Below the pieces are notes generated by a model. That model saw nothing but the letters and a program-made list of their open reading frames with translations. It did no database searches and was not told where the DNA came from. A program made the translations under genes and the position numbers. Shown piece by piece: positions 9,301 through 17,002 of a stretch of DNA of 64,000 bases. This DNA is from Chryseobacterium sp. Bi04. GTDB taxonomy: Bacteria > Bacteroidota > Bacteroidia > Flavobacteriales > Weeksellaceae. The stretch covers positions 87,842-151,841 of the forward strand of contig NZ_CAKKLP010000013.1 of the NCBI RefSeq assembly GCF_918698085.1, in the 5' to 3' direction. Every line of letters starts with the position of its first letter. Position 1 is the first letter of the stretch.

Positions 9301-10115
9301 CGCCAAGGTTCTCTCAGAATTTCTTCGGTTTATCCAATGAAAGCCCTTATGATAAAGAAAATACGGAGAGAGAATATAACAGAGCCCGGATTTCCAAATT
9401 CAATGTTGCTCCTTCCATCTCCAAAAAAAGCTGGATGAATCTCAATCATCAGATTCAGCTTACCTTTGAAGACAATAAAGTACAGGTAAAGGAAGGAAGA
9501 TTCATTAACGAATCTCCCGATGTAAGGCCTGAAGTCTTCAGTAGCCAGCAGTTTGTAGGGGCCAATTATACATTCAGTTATAAAAATTCAGATAATGTTG
9601 CCTTCCCTACTCTTGGAATGGAGTTCATGCTTAATGCCGACTGGAAAGCAATTTTATCAAATTTTAACCGGAACTTCCTTACTCTGAAAGGTAAGCTGGC
9701 TATTGACCACAGAATTGATAAAAAAGGAAATTTTGTTTTTGCCAATTCCAGTCATGCCATGTGGATTAATAATGACAGCTTTGAGTTTTACCAGGCGGCA
9801 ACTATTGGTGGAAACAATGGAATGAGAGCATTCAGAAATGAAAGATTTTCCGGTAGATCATACTTTATCAACAATTCAGAAATCCGATGGGATTTTGGAA
9901 GAATCAGAAATAATATTATTCCTGCCAATCTTGGAATTCTGGTAGGCTATGATATTGGGCGTGTATGGAATGATGGCGAATATTCAAGAAAATGGCATCA
10001 ATCTGCTGGTGCTGGTATCTGGCTAAGTCTTGCAGAAATGATCTCCGCAAGGTTAAATTATTTCTATGGCTCAGATGGCGGAAGGATTTCAGCAGGCATT
10101 GGTATGAAATTTTAA
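6396..10115 (+). CDS. outer-membrane lipoprotein: metallophosphoesterase, kinase-like middle region, C-terminal beta-barrel
   Basis: The 1239-residue protein begins with a lipoprotein signal (lipobox LYSC, Cys28). Residues about 52-370 form a calcineurin-like phosphoesterase with all metal motifs: GDAGNA (59-64), GDNIY (93-97), GNHDWY (135-140), HHP (233-235) and GHDHN (309-313). Residues about 440-720 look like an atypical kinase fold: LRLKSSDGQEFVMRGIKK (461-478), a hinge-like MYMIEERF, a catalytic-loop-like LIGDWDRH (613-620) and a metal-loop-like KDRDQAF (642-648). The last 350 or so residues are an outer-membrane barrel of the surface-antigen/BamA-like type ending in SAGIGMKF. The whole protein is probably anchored in the outer membrane with its enzyme domains on one face. 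Homologues annotated simply as metallophosphoesterase are common in Chryseobacterium. The phosphoesterase and barrel are confident; the kinase-like segment is my inference from motif spacing. Confidence 0.85.
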   Translation: MNLSFKTHLKNTSIVLRTVLSAGALYSCATYNVQKGKNLFEVKDSDIKSEADFKLFLIGDAGNADEVQAQKTLNLLKGKLDSADSKSMLIFLGDNIYPNGMPKETDKDYNLAKQKLENQLSITKNFKGKTLVIPGNHDWYSGVDGLKAQETLVKNYFNDKKPFLPKSGCPIDDINISQDIKLIAIDTEWVIANWDNYPGINKNCNIKTREDFFTEFKDLVIKNQGKRIIVALHHPIISSGTHAGFNSAKSHLYPLKSKIPVPVVASVINILRSSSGANPQDINNQHYADLANRLKSIVQDKENIIFVSGHDHNLQYHEDGNIRQIISGAGSKTDPSTIVEKTDFSYGGNGFAVLNIRNDQSTDVEFFSTKDTQLQRLAQISVISKPDVFVNNFPNSFPPAISSTIYPLQLTQKRKFYRWLWGDHYRRYYGIPVEAPTANLSELNGGFIPFREGGGNQSNSLRLKSSDGQEFVMRGIKKSAIRFLNNMAFTKSTFGEELTDTFPEKFLLDFYTTNHPFTPFSVGNMADKLGIFHSNPKLYYIPKQQALGRYNQNYGDEMYMIEERFSSDPKTLASLDNAKDILSTDDVLKNLIKNYKYSVDKESYMRARIFDMLIGDWDRHSDQWKWAEYEKGDQVVYKPIPKDRDQAFSKYDGAAFKLIMNVPAIRHMKTFTEDISSVKWLSMEPYPMDLVFLKGSTQEEWVAQAKYIQEHLTDSDIDEAFKNLPKEVQDETIADIQKKLKIRKTKLQDYAFDYYDVLQKKVPLAGTINPDKFVITKNGKSVLVQQYELGKNKDKNELVFEKKYDDSKTKELWIYGLEDDDIYEVTGTGNPKMNIRLIGGYNHDVYNVADGRKVKIYDFKSQRNTYNNAGNATKNISDDYDLNSYNYKHPKYNSFAGYPNFDYNPDDGVIVGVLANYTVNNFIRDPYTQKHSLKANFYTATAGFSLTYKGIFKQAIKGWDFNVDAAYTTPRFSQNFFGLSNESPYDKENTEREYNRARISKFNVAPSISKKSWMNLNHQIQLTFEDNKVQVKEGRFINESPDVRPEVFSSQQFVGANYTFSYKNSDNVAFPTLGMEFMLNADWKAILSNFNRNFLTLKGKLAIDHRIDKKGNFVFANSSHAMWINNDSFEFYQAATIGGNNGMRAFRNERFSGRSYFINNSEIRWDFGRIRNNIIPANLGILVGYDIGRVWNDGEYSRKWHQSAGAGIWLSLAEMISARLNYFYGSDGGRISAGIGMKF

Positions 10116-10140
10116 ATTAACAAAGTGAGTAAATAAAAAA

Positions 10141-10164
10141 AACTCAGGGTGACCTGAGTTTTTC
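10141..10164. terminator. bidirectional intrinsic terminator between convergent genes
   Basis: Arms AACTCAGG (10141-10148) and CCTGAGTT (10153-10160) with a GTGA loop are bracketed by an A run on the left and a T run on the right. It can therefore serve both the phosphoesterase gene and the convergent M43 protease gene. Confidence 0.8.
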
Positions 10165-10185
10165 TTTTATGTATATATGTTTGTA

Positions 10186-12213
10186 TTACTTCTTAATGAA
10201 TTTAATACTTTCAGAAACTGTACGATCTTGTATTGTAATAACATAAGTACCTTTCACTAAATCAGCTACACGGATCTGGCTATTTTCAATTTTACCTTTC
10301 TTAATAAGCTGTCCGACAGCATTATGAATTTCAAATTGCGCTTCTCCGGAAACAGATGAGATAGTAAGTATATCATTAACCGGATTAGGATATATTCCGA
10401 AATTATTTTTCTTATCCGTTTCCTTGGTTCCCAGCGTCTCTCTTGTTGTAAATGTTTTAGTTTCATAAACAAACTCACCATCTTTATGAAATACAACCTG
10501 CCCTGAGCTTGTAGATAAATCAACATAACCATTTGTTAAGCCATCCCCAAAATCATCGGAAATAGTAAATGCATAACAATCTTGAGGAAGCGTCCATGTT
10601 TGTGTAATAAGTGTTGGATTCGGCTGTCCCGGTTGTGTGTTAGAATAGTTTCCGGACTTAACAATCTGGCCAGCACTATTTCTCAGGTTCCATCTTGTCT
10701 CATTTCCATATCGGTCTCTCAATAATTTAAAAGTAAATGTAGTGGTACCAAAATACTCAGGTATTATAGGTTTCACATAATTACCGTTTGAGGTATTATT
10801 TGTACTTCTTTCATCTGTTGTTCCGTTGACTGAGACAATCGCTAATGAAACAGGAGAAGAAGCTACAGCTCCATCAACAGGAATATTGATAACGCTTGAT
10901 TTATCCTGAGTTAAATTACCTGTCCAGTTATAATTTTGAACAGCACCACCATTGAATGAATAAGAAATAACAGCTGACGTTAAATTACTTGTCCCTCTAT
11001 TATTAAGAATAAGACGTACTACTCCTTCCCCACAATTCACCACACCAATTGAACAGCCTCCGTCAAATTTGATCTCAGCATCATTAGCAAACAGAGGAAT
11101 AGGCTGATCTCTATTAGATGTCTTCAGCTCTACCCTTCTTGGAGAGTTATCCATTACTGTTCTGATTCTTGTTTTCTGATCATTCGTATAAATGTTCATA
11201 CAGGTATCATTGGTATAATCCATATAGTTCTGAACCATCTCATAGGCTGGTGGATTATCACAGCTGGCTATTGCAGCATTACATGTATAATTTGCAGTAT
11301 GTGCTGTTGGAGTATCTGCACAATAGTCATTTCCACAGTTAGCATCTCCCCAGATATGTCGTAATCCTACAAAGTGTCCTACCTCATGAGTCATTGTTCT
11401 CCCTCTGTCATAGCCCGCCTGCATCAGAAATGTTCCATCATTGTAATCCATACTCCCAAAAGTAGAGAAACCTGCAACAACACCATCTGTATTGGCGAGC
11501 CCACCATTAGCAGCCATCCCCGGAAGTCCGGAATTAGATGGAAATTGAGCAAAGCCCAGTAAGCCACTGTCTGCAAAATTTACACTCCACATATTCATGT
11601 ATTTTGTAGGATCCCATATTGTTGTAGGCTTTACCGTACTGTTAATAAAGTTTTCGTAACCATCTGCTGGGGATCCGTTAGCCCAGAACTCCCGGCAAAG
11701 ATTTACCCTATCAATACCATTGGTGGGATTTCCGTTAGGATCTACCTTTGCAAGTACAAATTGTATTTCAGTATCTGCTCCTACAAGGCTGGCATTAAAT
11801 CCCGGAGTTCCCGTCATTCGTCTAAAGTCGTTATTCATTACTGTAATCTGTGACATTACCTGGCTATCTGTAATATTGGGAGCAGTTCCTATATCCTGAC
11901 CATTGTGAATAACATGTACTACAACCGGAATAGTAATGACATTCCCGTTCTGGGATCTATTCAATTTATTTTTTTCAATTAAAGGGGCCAGCCATTCTTC
12001 AAATTGTTCCGTTGTAAATCTCTCAGGAAACTGTTTCCTAAGACCTTCTTCATACGCAACAGTTCCACATCTTTCAATTCCCCGGGGATCCCTATTTCCT
12101 TCTGTAGAGCGTTTTGAAAATTTTGAACCTTCTTTATTCTGAGCATTGGTAAATACAGCTCCGGAAAATAATAGAGGTACCAAAAAAAATTTCGAAATAG
12201 TAGTTTTTCTCAT
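10186..12213 (-). CDS. secreted M43-family zinc metalloprotease with T9SS sorting domain
   Basis: The 675-residue preproprotein has a Sec signal peptide (about 1-25, cut after TNA) and a propeptide. The catalytic domain carries the metzincin zinc motif HEVGHFVGLRH (276-286; ligands His276, His280, His286 and catalytic Glu277) and a Met-turn-like MVQNYMDY about 50 residues later. These are the hallmarks of the M43B (pappalysin/cytophagalysin) family. Beta-sandwich repeats follow, and the last 70 or so residues from NNFGIYPNPVND are a type A C-terminal domain recognised by the type IX secretion system, ending in a basic SIKFIKK. The enzyme should be exported by Sec, passed across the outer membrane by T9SS and released or attached after removal of the sorting domain. 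It is monocistronic, with the terminator at 10141-10164. Confidence 0.93.
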   Translation of the reverse strand: MRKTTISKFFLVPLLFSGAVFTNAQNKEGSKFSKRSTEGNRDPRGIERCGTVAYEEGLRKQFPERFTTEQFEEWLAPLIEKNKLNRSQNGNVITIPVVVHVIHNGQDIGTAPNITDSQVMSQITVMNNDFRRMTGTPGFNASLVGADTEIQFVLAKVDPNGNPTNGIDRVNLCREFWANGSPADGYENFINSTVKPTTIWDPTKYMNMWSVNFADSGLLGFAQFPSNSGLPGMAANGGLANTDGVVAGFSTFGSMDYNDGTFLMQAGYDRGRTMTHEVGHFVGLRHIWGDANCGNDYCADTPTAHTANYTCNAAIASCDNPPAYEMVQNYMDYTNDTCMNIYTNDQKTRIRTVMDNSPRRVELKTSNRDQPIPLFANDAEIKFDGGCSIGVVNCGEGVVRLILNNRGTSNLTSAVISYSFNGGAVQNYNWTGNLTQDKSSVINIPVDGAVASSPVSLAIVSVNGTTDERSTNNTSNGNYVKPIIPEYFGTTTFTFKLLRDRYGNETRWNLRNSAGQIVKSGNYSNTQPGQPNPTLITQTWTLPQDCYAFTISDDFGDGLTNGYVDLSTSSGQVVFHKDGEFVYETKTFTTRETLGTKETDKKNNFGIYPNPVNDILTISSVSGEAQFEIHNAVGQLIKKGKIENSQIRVADLVKGTYVITIQDRTVSESIKFIKK

Positions 12214-12305
12214 ATTCTTTTTTATATTTTAGCAAATATATAAACAAAAACAAAAAACCAAATAATAATAGATAAAAAAAACACCAAATACATAAAAATA
12301 ATTCA

Positions 12306-12788
12306 ATGAAAAAACATTTTATATTAATTAATTCCGTATTCATATTTTCAATTATAGGTTGTATTAATCAAAATAAAAGTGAAAACAACGGAAAAAATTC
12401 AACAATAAATACAAAACAAGGGAAAATTGAAAAAGTACAATTAATCGAACAAACAAGAGGAGTTAATGATAGTGTGACTTTCACAGCTACCTCTAAAATC
12501 TACACCTCCAATAATGCAGACCCAACCAATTCTTCTATCTCCCCCTCTGAATGGGCAAGCATTTCCAAACAGGCAGAAGCGCTTGATTTATCTGCAATAT
12601 CCAAGCTTCAATCTCCCACAACAGGAAGATATTCTGACCGAGCTCTGGCCGCTACCATTATTATTACTTCGGGCGGTACAACCTATACCTCAGCAACTTT
12701 TGACTCGGGCCATCCACCAAAAGAATTAGAAGCTTTGTATAATGAAATTCAAAAACCTACCAGAAATCTTAAAAAGAAACCTGAATAA
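12306..12788 (+). CDS. hypothetical lipoprotein
   Basis: This 160-residue protein has a lipoprotein signal with lipobox SIIGC (Cys19) followed by an Asn/Lys/Ser-rich tether to about residue 40. The remainder is a small domain with motifs KIYTSNNADP, ISKLQSPTTGRYSD and FDSGHPPKELEALYNEI. The last piece resembles the closing helix of small periplasmic domains that measure a side-chain stretch between beta strands, but I do not recognise the family. It is divergent from the M43 protease gene, has its own upstream AT-rich region and is closed by the terminator at 12799-12823, so it is transcribed alone. It is expected in the periplasm or on the outer membrane. Function unknown. Confidence 0.75.
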   Translation: MKKHFILINSVFIFSIIGCINQNKSENNGKNSTINTKQGKIEKVQLIEQTRGVNDSVTFTATSKIYTSNNADPTNSSISPSEWASISKQAEALDLSAISKLQSPTTGRYSDRALAATIIITSGGTTYTSATFDSGHPPKELEALYNEIQKPTRNLKKKPE

Positions 12789-12798
12789 ACCAATAAAA

Positions 12799-12823
12799 AA
12801 ACCACAGATAATTTCTGTGGTTT
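12799..12823. terminator. bidirectional intrinsic terminator
   Basis: Perfect 10-bp arms AAACCACAGA (12799-12808) and TCTGTGGTTT (12814-12823) with a 5-base loop lie between the lipoprotein gene and the convergent beta-propeller gene. An A run on the left and T-rich DNA on the right suit both directions. Confidence 0.8.
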
Positions 12824-12846
12824 ACTATTTATAAATATTGATTTGT

Positions 12847-13719
12847 TTAAAAAGCAAGCTGATATACATTTCCACCTTCTTCTTTAGCTTTTTCATCAGC
12901 AATAATTAATGTTTTGTCATTAAGGAAAACAATCGCTTCTTTCTGCGAATTGTGGTCTAATGGTATTTTCTGAATTTTGGCAGAACTGAAATCATCTGCT
13001 GTAAACCCACTGAGAACATGAATGTTTTTATGGGTAAGCAGTACAATCTTATCTTTCGTACTGTTGATGGTTGCAGAAGTAATAGCAGCATCATTATACC
13101 CTCCGTCAAGCTTTAATCTCCCTATTAATTTAGCTTCAAAATCTCCTTCTTTATTAGGAACCTGAAAAACAAGGAAAGTTCCGTCAAAACCTTTGCTTCT
13201 GTTTTTGGTAAAAAGATAGAAGTTACCATCCATCTCTACAAAAGCCTCACAGTCATACAATAAGTTAGATTTTTTTGGAGGAAATTCAGTCTGTCCCTGA
13301 TAATGAAATTTTGTGGTTTGAATCACCTTGGTTGTTGCCTGAGTGGCATCTTTCAAATCTGTCTTCAAAATAGCAAGGTCCTGTCTGCTATTATCATTAT
13401 TTCCAAAATTTCCGATGTAAATATTTCCTTGTGTATCTGAGATAATATCTTCCCAGTCTGTATTTTCAGCATTTTCAACCGGAATAGTGGCCAGCAATTC
13501 ACCTTTATCATTAAGCCCATATACAGCATTTTTATTTCCACGGTCTTCTATGACCCAGGCTGTCTTTTTATCCTGAGACAAGGTAATTCCGGAAACCTCC
13601 TTTAGCTTTTTAGGTAAGGTATACTGTACTTGTAATTTATCATCATTAGTGGGTTGATTCTGTGCCTTAGGATTACAGCTCAGTAAAAGTGAAACAGGTA
13701 AAATAAGAAATCGTATCAT
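12847..13719 (-). CDS. beta-propeller lipoprotein (SdiA-regulated/YncE-like)
   Basis: The 290-residue protein has a very short lipoprotein signal (lipobox LLLSC, Cys15). The rest is made of repeated four-stranded blade motifs: KEVSGITLSQDKKTAWVIED, TDWEDIISDTQGNIYIGNFG and DAAITSATINSTKDKIVLLT. The WEDI...GNIYIG(N/D)FGNN pattern is characteristic of secreted propellers related to the SdiA-regulated family. Such proteins sit in the periplasm or on the outer membrane, and many bind Ca2+ or partner proteins; no catalytic residues are evident. The gene is followed on the same strand by mazG about 50 bp upstream, so the two could be co-transcribed from the mazG side, but their functions appear unrelated. 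Exact function unknown. Confidence 0.75.
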   Translation of the reverse strand: MIRFLILPVSLLLSCNPKAQNQPTNDDKLQVQYTLPKKLKEVSGITLSQDKKTAWVIEDRGNKNAVYGLNDKGELLATIPVENAENTDWEDIISDTQGNIYIGNFGNNDNSRQDLAILKTDLKDATQATTKVIQTTKFHYQGQTEFPPKKSNLLYDCEAFVEMDGNFYLFTKNRSKGFDGTFLVFQVPNKEGDFEAKLIGRLKLDGGYNDAAITSATINSTKDKIVLLTHKNIHVLSGFTADDFSSAKIQKIPLDHNSQKEAIVFLNDKTLIIADEKAKEEGGNVYQLAF

Positions 13720-13771
13720 ATGTATTTTTTTTAACTTAAATTAAGAAGCATTAATCGTTCCAAATACGACT

Positions 13772-14539
13772 TTATGAAAGAAGCTTTGCTTTTTCCCATA
13801 AAATATCCATTTCTTCCAGGGACATATCAGCAAGTTTTAAACCTTGCTCATTGGCAAGTACTTCCATCTTTTGAAATCTTGAAATAAACTTCAGGTTTGT
13901 TCTTTCTAATGCAGAATCAGGATTAATTCCTGAAATCCTCGCATAATTGATCAATGAGAAAAACACATCTCCCAGCTCCTGTTCTTTTTTAACAGGATCC
14001 GTTTCCTCATGGAATTCCTGGATCTCCTCATCTACCTTTGCCCAGGCATCTTCTGCATTATGAAACTCAAACCCAATCCCTTTTACCTTATCCTGAATCC
14101 GGTACGCCTTTACCATACTTGGAAGGCTTTTCGGCACTCCTCCCAGGATAGAGGTATTACCTTCTTTCAATTTCAACTTCTCCCAGTTCTGCTTTACCTC
14201 TTCTTCATCCTTCACTTCAGTATCACCATAAATATGGGGATGGCGGAAAATCAACTTTTCATTGAGAGAATTGATAACATCTGCTATATCAAAGCTTCCT
14301 TTTTCAGATCCTATTTTAGAATAGAAAACCAGATGAAGCAATACATCTCCCAGTTCTTTTTTTATTTCCTGTAAATCTTCCTGAAGTATGGCATCTGAAA
14401 GCTCATAGGTCTCCTCAAGAGTCAGGTGGCGAAGCGACTCTAAAGTCTGCTTTTGATCCCATGGGCATTTTTCACGCAGATCATCCATAATATCCAGTAG
14501 TCTTCCGAAAGCTTCCAGCTTTTCCTGTTTCGTATTCAT
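13772..14539 (-). CDS. mazG: nucleoside triphosphate pyrophosphohydrolase MazG
   Basis: MazG hydrolyses (d)NTPs to monophosphate and pyrophosphate, clearing aberrant nucleotides and tuning stress signalling. The 255-residue product has the two tandem MazG all-alpha domains: the first with CPWDQKQTLESLRHLTLEE and the EExxE-type metal motif (LEETYELSDAI, KKELGDVLLHL), the second with KVDEEIQEF and EQELGDVFFSLINYAR. Length and domain pair match the E. coli type. The start is placed at the ATG at 14539 because family members begin MNTKQEKLEAF; the frame is open for another nine codons upstream to an alternative start at 14566. The gene lies upstream of the beta-propeller lipoprotein gene and just left of a large non-coding inverted-repeat element. 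Confidence 0.93.
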   Translation of the reverse strand: MNTKQEKLEAFGRLLDIMDDLREKCPWDQKQTLESLRHLTLEETYELSDAILQEDLQEIKKELGDVLLHLVFYSKIGSEKGSFDIADVINSLNEKLIFRHPHIYGDTEVKDEEEVKQNWEKLKLKEGNTSILGGVPKSLPSMVKAYRIQDKVKGIGFEFHNAEDAWAKVDEEIQEFHEETDPVKKEQELGDVFFSLINYARISGINPDSALERTNLKFISRFQKMEVLANEQGLKLADMSLEEMDILWEKAKLLS

Positions 14540-14590
14540 AGTAATGGGAAATTCAAAATTATACAAATGTAAGGGTTATTTTGACTTTAG

Positions 14591-15184
14591 CGCAAGCCTT
14601 GGAGTTGAAAGTTGAGAGTTGAGAGTTAAGAGTTGAAAGTATGAAGCAGGAATTGTGAATCGTCAATCTGCTGCGCTTATCAATTTTCACAGATCTGATA
14701 CAACCAATCACTATTCACTGGCAAAGAAAAATTCAATCTCTGACTTAAAACGGCATTGCAAATTGTGAATCGTAAATCCGGCTGCACTTATCAATTTTCA
14801 CAGATCTGGTACAGCCAATCACTATTCACTGGCAAAGAAAAATTCAATCTCTGACTTAAAACGGCATTGCAAATTGTGAATGATCAATCCGCTGTGCTTG
14901 TCAATTTTTTGCAGATAAAAAATTCACTATTCACCAGCAAAGAAAAATTCAATCTCTGACTTAAAACGGCATTGCAAATTGTGAATGATCAATCCGCTGT
15001 GCTTGTCAATTTTTACAGATCTGGTACAACCAATCACTATTCACTTGCAAAGAAAAATTCACTTTAACTTAAAGTTGTATTTCAACCTTCAATATCTGAA
15101 ATCTAGCATCTCGGCTCTTAACTTTTAACTCTCAACTCTTAACTCTCAACTCTTAACTTTCAACTTTCAACTCCAATCCTTGCC
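14591..15184. repeat. intergenic element: about 45-bp terminal inverted repeats around four 105-111 bp direct repeats
   Basis: The 0.7-kb gap between mazG and the DUF5606 gene contains no plausible gene. Its left end (14601-14640) is a run of AGTTGAG/AGTTAAG-type heptamers; its right end (about 15131-15174) is the reverse complement of that run, and similarity continues outward into CTTGG/CCAA..CTTGC. Between them a unit beginning AATTGTGAAT occurs at 14651, 14761, 14872 and 14977, spaced 110, 111 and 105 bases. Each unit includes TTATCAATTTTCACAGATCT (first copy), CACTATTCAC and AAAGAAAAATTCAATCTCTG (last copy partial). The third copy has a small deletion. No open frame of note crosses it. 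It behaves like a non-autonomous repeat element (MITE- or REP-like); see findings. Confidence 0.8.
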
Positions 15185-15204
15185 TCCCCCTCTTATCCCC
15201 ACAA

Positions 15205-15241
15205 AACAAAAAACCTTGTTAAGAAAGTTCTCAACAAGGTT
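15205..15241 (-). terminator. intrinsic terminator of the ruvX-def-DUF5606 group
   Basis: On the minus strand AACCTTGTT (15241-15233) pairs with AACAAGGTT (15220-15212) and is followed by a T tract (complement of the A run at 15205-15213). It lies directly after the DUF5606 stop. Confidence 0.8.
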
Positions 15242-15265
15242 GTATTGTAAAATCCGGTGACCGGA

Positions 15266-15823
15266 TTATCCTTTTTTAGTGTGTGTACTTTTCGGAGCTG
15301 ACTTTGCAGCTGAAGTAGCCTTTACTTTAGGAGCAGCAGGCTTTTCTGCTTTAGGCGCCGCTTTTTTAGTTTCTTTTTCAATGCTTACTTCTTCTGCAGG
15401 CTCACCTTCCAAAGTTTCAGGTTCTGCTTTTACAAAACTTTCAGGAGTGATATATCCAGCTTTGTGAAGAATATTATACCATTGAGCCAATTTCTTGATA
15501 TCAGATGCATATACTCTTTCTGTATCATAATTAGGAAGAGAAGCCAACATAAAATCTTTCAGTTCAGCATCAGAAGCTTTGTGAGAAATAGTTTCTTTAT
15601 AATCATTGTTTTTAGCAACATTTTCAAAAACTTCGAACAAAGGAACTTCTTTATCAAATGTAAACATTGCAATATTATCCAATAAGCTTACCTGGCTAGA
15701 GTTACCAATGCTTACTTTTTTCTTGTTGGTAACATCTTCAATAATAAACCCGTTTCTTAATTGAGAAACTAATTTGAAAAGTCCTGGTTTTCCAGAAATT
15801 GAAATTATTTTTTCTAACAGCAT
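15266..15823 (-). CDS. DUF5606 domain protein
   Basis: The 185-residue protein has an N-terminal SH3-like domain (MLLEKIISISGKPGLFKLVS) that is diagnostic for the DUF5606 family of Bacteroidota, then an alpha-helical part with LPNYDTERVYASDIKKLAQWY (residues about 94-114). The C-terminal 60 residues are a low-complexity Lys/Ala/Pro tail, probably disordered and basic enough to touch nucleic acid or ribosomes. It is cytoplasmic and has no signal peptide. It follows def and ruvX on the same strand and is conserved next to def in many flavobacteria, which hints at a housekeeping role linked to protein synthesis, but no function is established that I know of. Confidence 0.85.
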   Translation of the reverse strand: MLLEKIISISGKPGLFKLVSQLRNGFIIEDVTNKKKVSIGNSSQVSLLDNIAMFTFDKEVPLFEVFENVAKNNDYKETISHKASDAELKDFMLASLPNYDTERVYASDIKKLAQWYNILHKAGYITPESFVKAEPETLEGEPAEEVSIEKETKKAAPKAEKPAAPKVKATSAAKSAPKSTHTKKG

Positions 15824-15901
15824 AATTTTATTTTTTGTAAATTCTGCAATCAGCTTTCAGCTTTTTGCCTTTTATTATTCTTTTTTTAATCCTTGTTTAC
15901 A

Positions 15902-16474
15902 TTATTTTGGAAATCTCATTTTGTAGCCGATGCTTACATCACCCTGAGAAATCTTTGTCAGTTTTCCTTTTACCAGTTTCTTCTTCAGTGCACTCAGATG
16001 GTCGGTAAATAAAACCCCTTCAATATGATCGTATTCATGTTGAATTACGCGGGCTCTAATATCGGAAAAAGTTTCTGTATGTTTTACAAAATTTTCGTCA
16101 TAATATTCAATGACGATAGTTTCTTTTCTTTTCACATCTTCTCTTACATCCGGAATAGACAGACAGCCTTCATTAAACTTCCATTCTTCACCCGATTCTT
16201 CAAGAATTCTGGCATTAATGAAAACTTTCTTAAATTCTGCCAGCTCATCTTTGATATCTTCATAATCCTCATCATCTGCAAGGGGGGTCACATCTATTAT
16301 AAACAGACGGATATCCAATCCTATCTGAGGTGCAGCAAGACCAATGCCATTTGCGCTGTACATCGTTTCGAACATATTATCCAGTAATTCCTGTAATTCA
16401 GGATAATCTTTATCTATATCTTTTCCTACTTTTCTCAAAACAGGATCCCCAAAAGCTCTTATCGGTAAAATCAT
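15902..16474 (-). CDS. def: peptide deformylase
   Basis: Def removes the formyl group from the N-terminal methionine of new polypeptides. The 190-residue product carries all three family motifs: GIGLAAPQ (43-50), EGCLSIP (102-108, Cys metal ligand) and HEYDH (146-150, two His ligands and catalytic Glu), so it should be active. An insertion rich in Asp/Glu (about 66-81) between motifs 1 and 2 is usual in Bacteroidota enzymes. Its ATG overlaps the ruvX stop by four bases (ATGA), showing translational coupling in a ruvX-def-DUF5606 operon that ends at the terminator at 15205-15241. Confidence 0.97.
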   Translation of the reverse strand: MILPIRAFGDPVLRKVGKDIDKDYPELQELLDNMFETMYSANGIGLAAPQIGLDIRLFIIDVTPLADDEDYEDIKDELAEFKKVFINARILEESGEEWKFNEGCLSIPDVREDVKRKETIVIEYYDENFVKHTETFSDIRARVIQHEYDHIEGVLFTDHLSALKKKLVKGKLTKISQGDVSIGYKMRFPK

Positions 16475-16887
16475 CTTAATCTTTGTTCTAAAAAATTCTG
16501 CAATATGATGGTTGCACTTACTTTATCTATTAATCCCTTTTCCTGTCTCTTTTTTTTGCTCTTTCCACTTTGGGAAATAAAAAACGAGGCCATTTTGGAA
16601 GTAAATCTTTCATCCAAACGGTGGACTGCAATATCCGAAAATTCTTTTTTAAATTCTTCAATGAATTTTAAAATATCAGTTTCCACTTCTGAAATATTCC
16701 CTTTCAAATCTGTGGGAAGGCCAACTACTACTTCATCTACCTTATTTTCGCTGAAATATTTTTTTAAAAATTCCATCAGAAAACGGGTCTCCACAGTATC
16801 CAGCCCACTGGCTATAATCTGCATATCATCTGTTGCAGCAATGCCACAACGTGCCTTTCCATAGTCTATCGCAAGGATTTGTCCCAT
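16471..16887 (-). CDS. ruvX: Holliday junction resolvase-like RuvX (YqgF)
   Basis: The 138-residue protein is a full-length YqgF/RuvX: RNase H fold with the first catalytic Asp in ILAIDYGKARCGIA (Asp8), the VVVGLPTDLKG strand, and the C-terminal LDERFTSK motif followed by a helix containing the last acidic residue (LIDKVSATIIL). Members of the family are linked to 16S rRNA 5' maturation and to resolution of recombination junctions; both roles are proposed. It is the first gene of the def operon and overlaps def by four bases. It is divergent from sixA, and the gap contains the promoters of both. Confidence 0.92.
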   Translation of the reverse strand: MGQILAIDYGKARCGIAATDDMQIIASGLDTVETRFLMEFLKKYFSENKVDEVVVGLPTDLKGNISEVETDILKFIEEFKKEFSDIAVHRLDERFTSKMASFFISQSGKSKKKRQEKGLIDKVSATIILQNFLEQRLR

Positions 16888-17002
16888 AATTTTGCAAATT
16901 TAGTAAAATTTAATGATTTTATTCATAACGCAGTTTTTTTATATAAATCATGTTTTATTCCATTATTTTTTTTATAATTTTAATCCTCCAAAAAACAAAT
17001 AT

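Noticed and set aside
11374..12142. Plus-strand frames opposite the M43 protease gene
   Set aside because: They are antisense shadows with no family match, while the minus-strand gene has complete motifs.
14591..15184. Possible CRISPR array
   Set aside because: The units are 105-111 bp direct repeats with no unique spacers between them and no cas genes nearby, inside inverted ends. This does not fit a CRISPR array.
16913..17002. Longer start for sixA
   Set aside because: The extra 30 residues are Phe/Tyr/Asn-rich read-through of the promoter region and no phosphatase of this type has such an extension.
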